Part shown: piece after piece, positions 60,440-64,000 of the stretch
Numbering within the stretch: the first letter of the stretch is position 1
How the letters are laid out: each line of letters begins with the position of its first letter
Assembly: GCF_031581265.1 (NCBI RefSeq)
Contig: NZ_JAVLBQ010000011.1
Span: 1 to 64,000 of the forward strand
Direction of reading: 5' to 3'
Length of the DNA: 64,000 bases
DNA from: Gracilimonas sp031581265
Lineage (GTDB): Bacteria > Bacteroidota > Rhodothermia > Balneolales > Balneolaceae
The notes under the pieces: generated by a model
Databases searched by the model: none
What the model was told of the DNA's origin: nothing
What the model saw: the letters and a program-made list of their open reading frames with translations, nothing else
Translations under genes and position numbers: made by a program

Positions 60440-60471
60440 CAAAGATAAGGCATTTATGAATTAGAGTACAA
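60440..60471 (-). promoter_or_regulatory. Bacteroidota-type promoter for tRNA-Lys
   Basis: On the minus strand TTG is followed after 21 bp by TATCTTTG, which ends 13 bp before the tRNA. The -7 box is identical to that of tRNA-Leu. Confidence 0.75.
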
Positions 60472-60487
60472 TGAAAAAATTCACTTT

Positions 60488-60991
60488 TTACTCAATTCCC
60501 TTATCATCTTTTTGAAGTATCTGAACGAAATCAGTTTCAATCGATAGTTGTGGCTCTTCTTCAATTCGTCCTAATTCTGCATTGCCTTTTAAAACCACAA
60601 CGGTGGGAATATATTTGATATCGAACTTATTTAAAAATTCTTGGGGAAATTCTTTGCTAACATCAACACCAATATACTGCGTATTGATTTTTGCATTACC
60701 TGCTAACTCCAGTGTTTTTATTAAGCTGGGGATGTGCTTTTTCGACTCTTTACACCAACTTCCCCAAAATACCATTACATCCACAGAGTCATCATACGTT
60801 TTTAAATAATTAATTGCGGACTCTTCCGGTTGATATCGGTCTTTATAGATACTGTATATTCGATTGTTTTCAAGAATTTCAGCCTGACTAACAATCCCAG
60901 TCATCGATCCTGATTGAGCAGCGGTCATTTCCGGGCTCATCATAAAGATGCACAAACCAAAAAGAAATAAAACTGCTCTTGCAAGGTTCAT
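60488..60991 (-). CDS. Exported thioredoxin-like protein with CxxS active site
   Basis: A 167-residue protein if it starts at ATG 60991, which gives a signal peptide MNLARAVLFLFGLCIFMMSPEMTAAQ; the longer start at 61042 is less likely as it would leave only 8 bp to the divergent HIT gene. The thioredoxin fold is recognisable from VMVFWGSWCKESKKHIPSL, the strand IGVDVS and the cis-Pro loop IKYIPTVVV. The active site reads Cys-Lys-Glu-Ser, so the second cysteine is missing. Such CxxS proteins often act as isomerases or bind partners by mixed disulfides rather than as dithiol reductases. It is transcribed towards tRNA-Lys. Confidence 0.85.
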   Translation of the reverse strand: MNLARAVLFLFGLCIFMMSPEMTAAQSGSMTGIVSQAEILENNRIYSIYKDRYQPEESAINYLKTYDDSVDVMVFWGSWCKESKKHIPSLIKTLELAGNAKINTQYIGVDVSKEFPQEFLNKFDIKYIPTVVVLKGNAELGRIEEEPQLSIETDFVQILQKDDKGIE

Positions 60992-61050
60992 AAGGATTTC
61001 TGTTTTTTCGATAGTATCTTCACTCAAATTAACATCTTTCATTTAGAATT

Positions 61051-61449
61051 ATGGCAAGTATTTTTACCAAAATTATTGAAGGCGAAATCCCAAGTTATAA
61101 AGTTGCTGAAGATGACCGGCATTTTGCTTTTTTGGATATTAACCCGGCCGCAAAGGGACATACTCTATGCATTCCAAAAAAAGAAATAGATTATATTTTT
61201 GATTTGGAACCAAACGAATTGAGTGCCTTAACTAAGTTTTCCCAAAACGTAGCCGATGGAATTGATAAGGCATTGAAACCTATACGCACCGGTATAATTG
61301 TTGAAGGCATGGAGGTGCCACACGCTCATATTCACCTCATACCCATTTACAAAGAAACGCAGGCTTTCAGCTTAGGTAAAAAAGTCGATGTTTCCGAAGA
61401 TGGCATGATTAAGCTGGCAGAACAAATTCGCCAAAACATATGCCTATGA
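61051..61449 (+). CDS. HIT-family nucleotide hydrolase
   Basis: A 132-residue histidine-triad protein. The N-terminal SIFTKIIEGEIPSYKVAEDD and AFLDINPAAKGHTLCIPKK segments match the HinT/Fhit-like branch, and the triad HAHIHLIP has His91, His93 and His95. HIT proteins hydrolyse AMP-lysine-type phosphoramidates or dinucleoside polyphosphates; the precise substrate is not readable. The stop overlaps the start of aroQ by 10 bp, so the two are translationally coupled. The start is divergent from the thioredoxin-like gene. Confidence 0.94.
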   Translation: MASIFTKIIEGEIPSYKVAEDDRHFAFLDINPAAKGHTLCIPKKEIDYIFDLEPNELSALTKFSQNVADGIDKALKPIRTGIIVEGMEVPHAHIHLIPIYKETQAFSLGKKVDVSEDGMIKLAEQIRQNICL

Positions 61450-61880
61450 AAATAAAAGTCATTAACGGACCCAACCTGAATTTACTTGGCAAACGCAATC
61501 CAGGTGTTTATGGCACCGGAAGCCTGAATGATCTTGAAACCTTTTTAAAAGAGGAGTTCAAAAACCATCATTTAATTTTCTTTCAAAGCAACCTTGAAGG
61601 CGAGCTTATTGAGAACGTGCAAGAATGCTTGCAAGATGAGACAGAAGGACTAATCATCAATCCCGGCGGATATTCACACACTTCAGTAGCTCTTCGCGAT
61701 GCTCTGGAACCTTTGGAAATTCCCAAAGTTGAAGTTCATATATCCAATATCCACGGACGTGAAGATTTCCGTGAAAAATCTATAACCGGGACAGTCATGA
61801 ATGGTATTATTACCGGTTTAGGGAAATTCAGCTACGTATTGGGCATACAGGCACTTGAAAGACTTCATAAAGCACATTAA
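61440..61880 (+). CDS. aroQ: Type II 3-dehydroquinate dehydratase
   Basis: A 146-residue dodecameric enzyme of the shikimate pathway. Conserved: INGPNLNLLGKRNPGVYG with catalytic Arg19 and Tyr24, INPGGYSHTSVALRDAL with the substrate-binding Asn and His, and VEVHISNIHGREDFREKS with the second His and Arg. The start may be the ATG at 61440 or 61446. It overlaps the HIT gene by 10 bp and lies upstream of the flippase gene (37 bp). It is separate from aroC (44.1 kb). Confidence 0.95.
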   Translation: MPMKIKVINGPNLNLLGKRNPGVYGTGSLNDLETFLKEEFKNHHLIFFQSNLEGELIENVQECLQDETEGLIINPGGYSHTSVALRDALEPLEIPKVEVHISNIHGREDFREKSITGTVMNGIITGLGKFSYVLGIQALERLHKAH

Positions 61881-61917
61881 AGCGTACTACTTTTACAAGT
61901 TCATCTAACCAATTGCT

Positions 61918-63381
61918 TTGACAAAACTCAAAGAACTTTTCTCAGATACCCTTGTGTACGGCATCAGCAGCGTGCTGGCGCGATTTATTGGCTACCTGTT
62001 AGTTCCGCTGCATACCGGTGTATTCAGTGAAGGCGAGTATGGGATTGTAAGCCTTATTTTTGCTGCCATCGCTCTTTTCAATGTGCTTTTTACGATGGGT
62101 ATGGAATCGGCATACATCCGCTATGGTAAAGACCGTGACCAAGCCAACAGTATTTTCAAAACCCTTCAACTATTCTTAGTCGGAACTTCGGGAGTTTTTG
62201 TGCTCCTCATCTGGATGGCGCAGCCCCTCATTGCCCCCATGATTGGTCTTGAAACCGGAAATTCCATTTACTGGCTCATGTTGGGCATTCTCTTTTTTGA
62301 TACCATTGCCGTAGTCCCTTTTGCCGAACTCCGGTTGGTCCGTAAATCCATCTCCTTTGCGGCCATTAAAACCGGGAATGTACTCGTTAATCTCGGGTTG
62401 AATTTTTATTTGATACTGGGGCTTAACTACGGCATTGAGGCAGTATTCATCAGTAATTTTGCTGCTTCAATCCTCACTGCTTTAGCTACCTGGATTATAA
62501 CGCTGCCGATGTTCACGGGTAGCTGGAATCAGCAGCTTCTTAAAAGAGCCTTACTCTTTGGATTACCTTTTATTCCGGCGGGATTTGGTCACGTAATAAA
62601 TGAACTGCTCGACCGATTTTTCCTGAAATCCATGGATCCGGAAACAGTACAATCCTTATACGGTGCCGAGTACACTCCCGATGATATTGTTGGTATTTAC
62701 AGTGCCTGCTACAAACTGGCCGTTTTTATGCTTTTGCTGGTGCAGATGTTTCGCATGGCCTGGCAGCCTTTTTTCATGCGTCAATCCGAAGAAAAATCGG
62801 CTCCGCAAACATTCTCACAAACCTTTACTTTATTTAATTTTGGAGCGGCCGTCATCTTTCTGAGTGTCGCCCTTTTTGCTGAGCAAATTGTTTCCATCAA
62901 AGTTCCATTTCTTGATTTTTACCTGGTTGATGAAAAATTCTGGGGCGGACTCGGAATTGTACCCGTACTCCTTTTAGCCTATTGGTTTCAGGGATGGTAT
63001 GTTAACTTTTCAGCCGGAATTTTTATCAGTGAAACTACCAAACGCCTTCCCCAAATTACCCTGATAGGAGCAGCTATCACCATTGTAGCCAATCTCATTT
63101 TAATACCATTTTTTGGAATGATGGGGTCGGCCGCTGCCACACTGATGAGTTATGCGACTATGGCTTTACTCATCTATTATTATTCAATCAATGCATTTGT
63201 GGTGCCCTATAAGTTGGTATCTGCTTTTGCCGTCATGCTCTTAGCGGCCGGATTGTACTATCTCAAACCCATTGTTATAGATTTTGGGATCAGTGATTTA
63301 CTCGCATCCTTCGTTTTATTAGGAACTGGCCTGGCATTCATCGCTCTTATTACCTACCGTACCGTTTTAAAGTTAGATTAA
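61918..63381 (+). CDS. Oligosaccharide flippase / polysaccharide biosynthesis protein (MOP superfamily)
   Basis: A 487-residue membrane protein with about 13-14 hydrophobic helices, like Wzx/RfbX-type flippases that move lipid-linked sugars across the inner membrane. The start SDTLVYGISSVLARFIGYLLVPLHTGVFSEGEYGIVSL is typical. It begins with TTG at 61918; no ATG fits nearby. There is a charged loop (about 240-260: SMDPETVQSLYGAEYTPDD) between helices. No glycosyltransferase genes are adjacent, so the glycan is unknown. It is downstream of aroQ and may be cotranscribed. Confidence 0.9.
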   Translation: MTKLKELFSDTLVYGISSVLARFIGYLLVPLHTGVFSEGEYGIVSLIFAAIALFNVLFTMGMESAYIRYGKDRDQANSIFKTLQLFLVGTSGVFVLLIWMAQPLIAPMIGLETGNSIYWLMLGILFFDTIAVVPFAELRLVRKSISFAAIKTGNVLVNLGLNFYLILGLNYGIEAVFISNFAASILTALATWIITLPMFTGSWNQQLLKRALLFGLPFIPAGFGHVINELLDRFFLKSMDPETVQSLYGAEYTPDDIVGIYSACYKLAVFMLLLVQMFRMAWQPFFMRQSEEKSAPQTFSQTFTLFNFGAAVIFLSVALFAEQIVSIKVPFLDFYLVDEKFWGGLGIVPVLLLAYWFQGWYVNFSAGIFISETTKRLPQITLIGAAITIVANLILIPFFGMMGSAAATLMSYATMALLIYYYSINAFVVPYKLVSAFAVMLLAAGLYYLKPIVIDFGISDLLASFVLLGTGLAFIALITYRTVLKLD

Positions 63382-63557
63382 ACGTGTTTAAAACTGATTT
63401 TTCACCTTGTTTATTCTAATAATAAATTGGTCAGAATCAGTTGATTCTCTCAATTATTTTTGAGTTAATTGACTGGTGGCGTTAGGGTTAATTAATTAAA
63501 GCCAATTTCTCCATTTAATATTATTAAATAATTAATCAGCTTAGGACTATTATTGAC

Positions 63558-64000
63558 ATGAAAACACAGGAACGAGTCGGGATATATGTTGATGCGGTTA
63601 ATGTAACGATGAATGGGGGCTACGGACTTCGATACGATATCTTACGCATGTTTGCCTGCCGGGGAGGCGGTATTGCCTCTCGCCTGAACGTTTATCTCTG
63701 CTATGATCCTCAGCGCCTGGAAGAAGATCATGAATACCGAAAGAAGACGCAGCGTTTTTGTGAGGTCCTCCGTGATTTTGAATACAAAGTGACAGAAAAA
63801 CCGGTTCAAACCTATACCAATAGCGAAACCGGTGAAAAGGTTACCAAATCGACCATTGATATGGATATGGCCGTAGATATGCTGGTTCAGGGGGATTACC
63901 TCGATAAAGTAGTTTTGCTAAGCAGCAGCGGAAGCTATGTTAGCGTTGTTAATGCTTTACAAAATAGGGGATGTCGAGTAGAGCTGGTAGGCTTTGATAA
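63558..64000 (+). CDS. NYN-domain (LabA/DUF88-like) protein, 3' end cut by window
   Basis: An incomplete gene from ATG 63558 to the window edge (at least 147 codons). It starts VGIYVDAVNVTMNGGYGLRYDILR, the NYN (PIN-like) opening with Asp12 and Asn15, continues TIDMDMAVDML with Asp101/Asp103/Asp107 and then YLDKVVLLSSSGSYVSVVNALQNRGCRVELVGFD. NYN nucleases normally show SGD-x-DF where this protein has SSSGSY, so two catalytic acidic residues are missing. The fold is well supported but nuclease activity is doubtful. It starts 177 bp after the flippase gene. Confidence 0.82.
   Translation, partial: MKTQERVGIYVDAVNVTMNGGYGLRYDILRMFACRGGGIASRLNVYLCYDPQRLEEDHEYRKKTQRFCEVLRDFEYKVTEKPVQTYTNSETGEKVTKSTIDMDMAVDMLVQGDYLDKVVLLSSSGSYVSVVNALQNRGCRVELVGFD

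Overview
The window looks like an ordinary chromosomal segment of a Gram-negative member of the Bacteroidota/Rhodothermota group, most likely a marine or halotolerant Balneolota (Balneola/Gracilimonas-like). The evidence is a PorQ-like type IX secretion (T9SS) protein, a secreted metalloprotease ending in a NPFNPST-type T9SS sorting domain, LptD and Mla (outer membrane) genes, Bacteroidota-type promoters (TTG-N19..21-TAnnTTTG) in front of all three tRNA genes, many SPII lipoproteins, weak Shine-Dalgarno signals, and a BCCT osmolyte transporter. The genus assignment is inference. No prophage, IS transposase, rRNA operon or CRISPR array is visible.

Layout. 0-9 kb: two heptamer repeat arrays, a VOC protein, a propeller lipoprotein, tRNA-Val, a fatty-acid beta-oxidation pair (thiolase and multifunctional FadJ-like enzyme), and a BCCT transporter paired with a tandem Usp protein. 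9-15 kb: yajC, a RibBA whose GTP cyclohydrolase half has lost its zinc cysteines, and the ileS-dksA-lspA operon (minus strand), with an IleRS carrying the swapped GXHH signature. 15-20 kb: a tightly overlapping phosphatase / fructosamine-kinase / TroA-fold operon, small hypotheticals, a single-domain response regulator, and a small AT-rich locus encoding a frameshifted Cys-rich secreted peptide next to a lipoprotein. 19.7-31 kb: an SDR-ALDH-MDR operon, Kelch protein, M28 peptidase, DsbA-like protein, DUF2911 lipoprotein and a membrane-anchored serine hydrolase, separated by several families of palindromic intergenic repeats. 31-36.5 kb: a T9SS-exported metalloprotease, a TolB-like lipoprotein, DUF2784, enoyl-CoA hydratase and CutA. 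36.6-46.4 kb: tRNA-Leu, tig-clpP-clpX (ClpP has Asn at the usual catalytic Asp position), a histidine kinase convergent with an ECF sigma factor, then aroC-TPR-LysM/DPBB-CPBP and porQ. 46.4-56.7 kb: mlaEFD, a PpiD-like foldase, ribD-ribE, lptD, a ROK glucokinase and an FtsB/DivIC protein. 56.7-64 kb: a secreted PLD/SNase-like/HhH fusion, a PAS-HisKA_2 kinase, tRNA-Lys, a thioredoxin-like protein, HIT hydrolase, aroQ, a flippase, and a truncated NYN-domain gene whose catalytic SGDxDF motif has changed.

Together these are mainly core functions: envelope building (lspA, yajC, mlaEFD, lptD, ppiD, ftsB), proteostasis (tig/clpP/clpX), riboflavin and shikimate pathway pieces, and acyl-CoA or aldehyde catabolism. 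The unusual material lies in altered active sites of familiar enzymes (IleRS, RibBA, ClpP, NYN, SNase-like domain), in the 18.7-19.8 kb secreted-peptide locus, and in structured intergenic repeats, notably a 366-bp nested inverted-repeat element at 27.2-27.6 kb and a cloverleaf-like structure at 33.5 kb.
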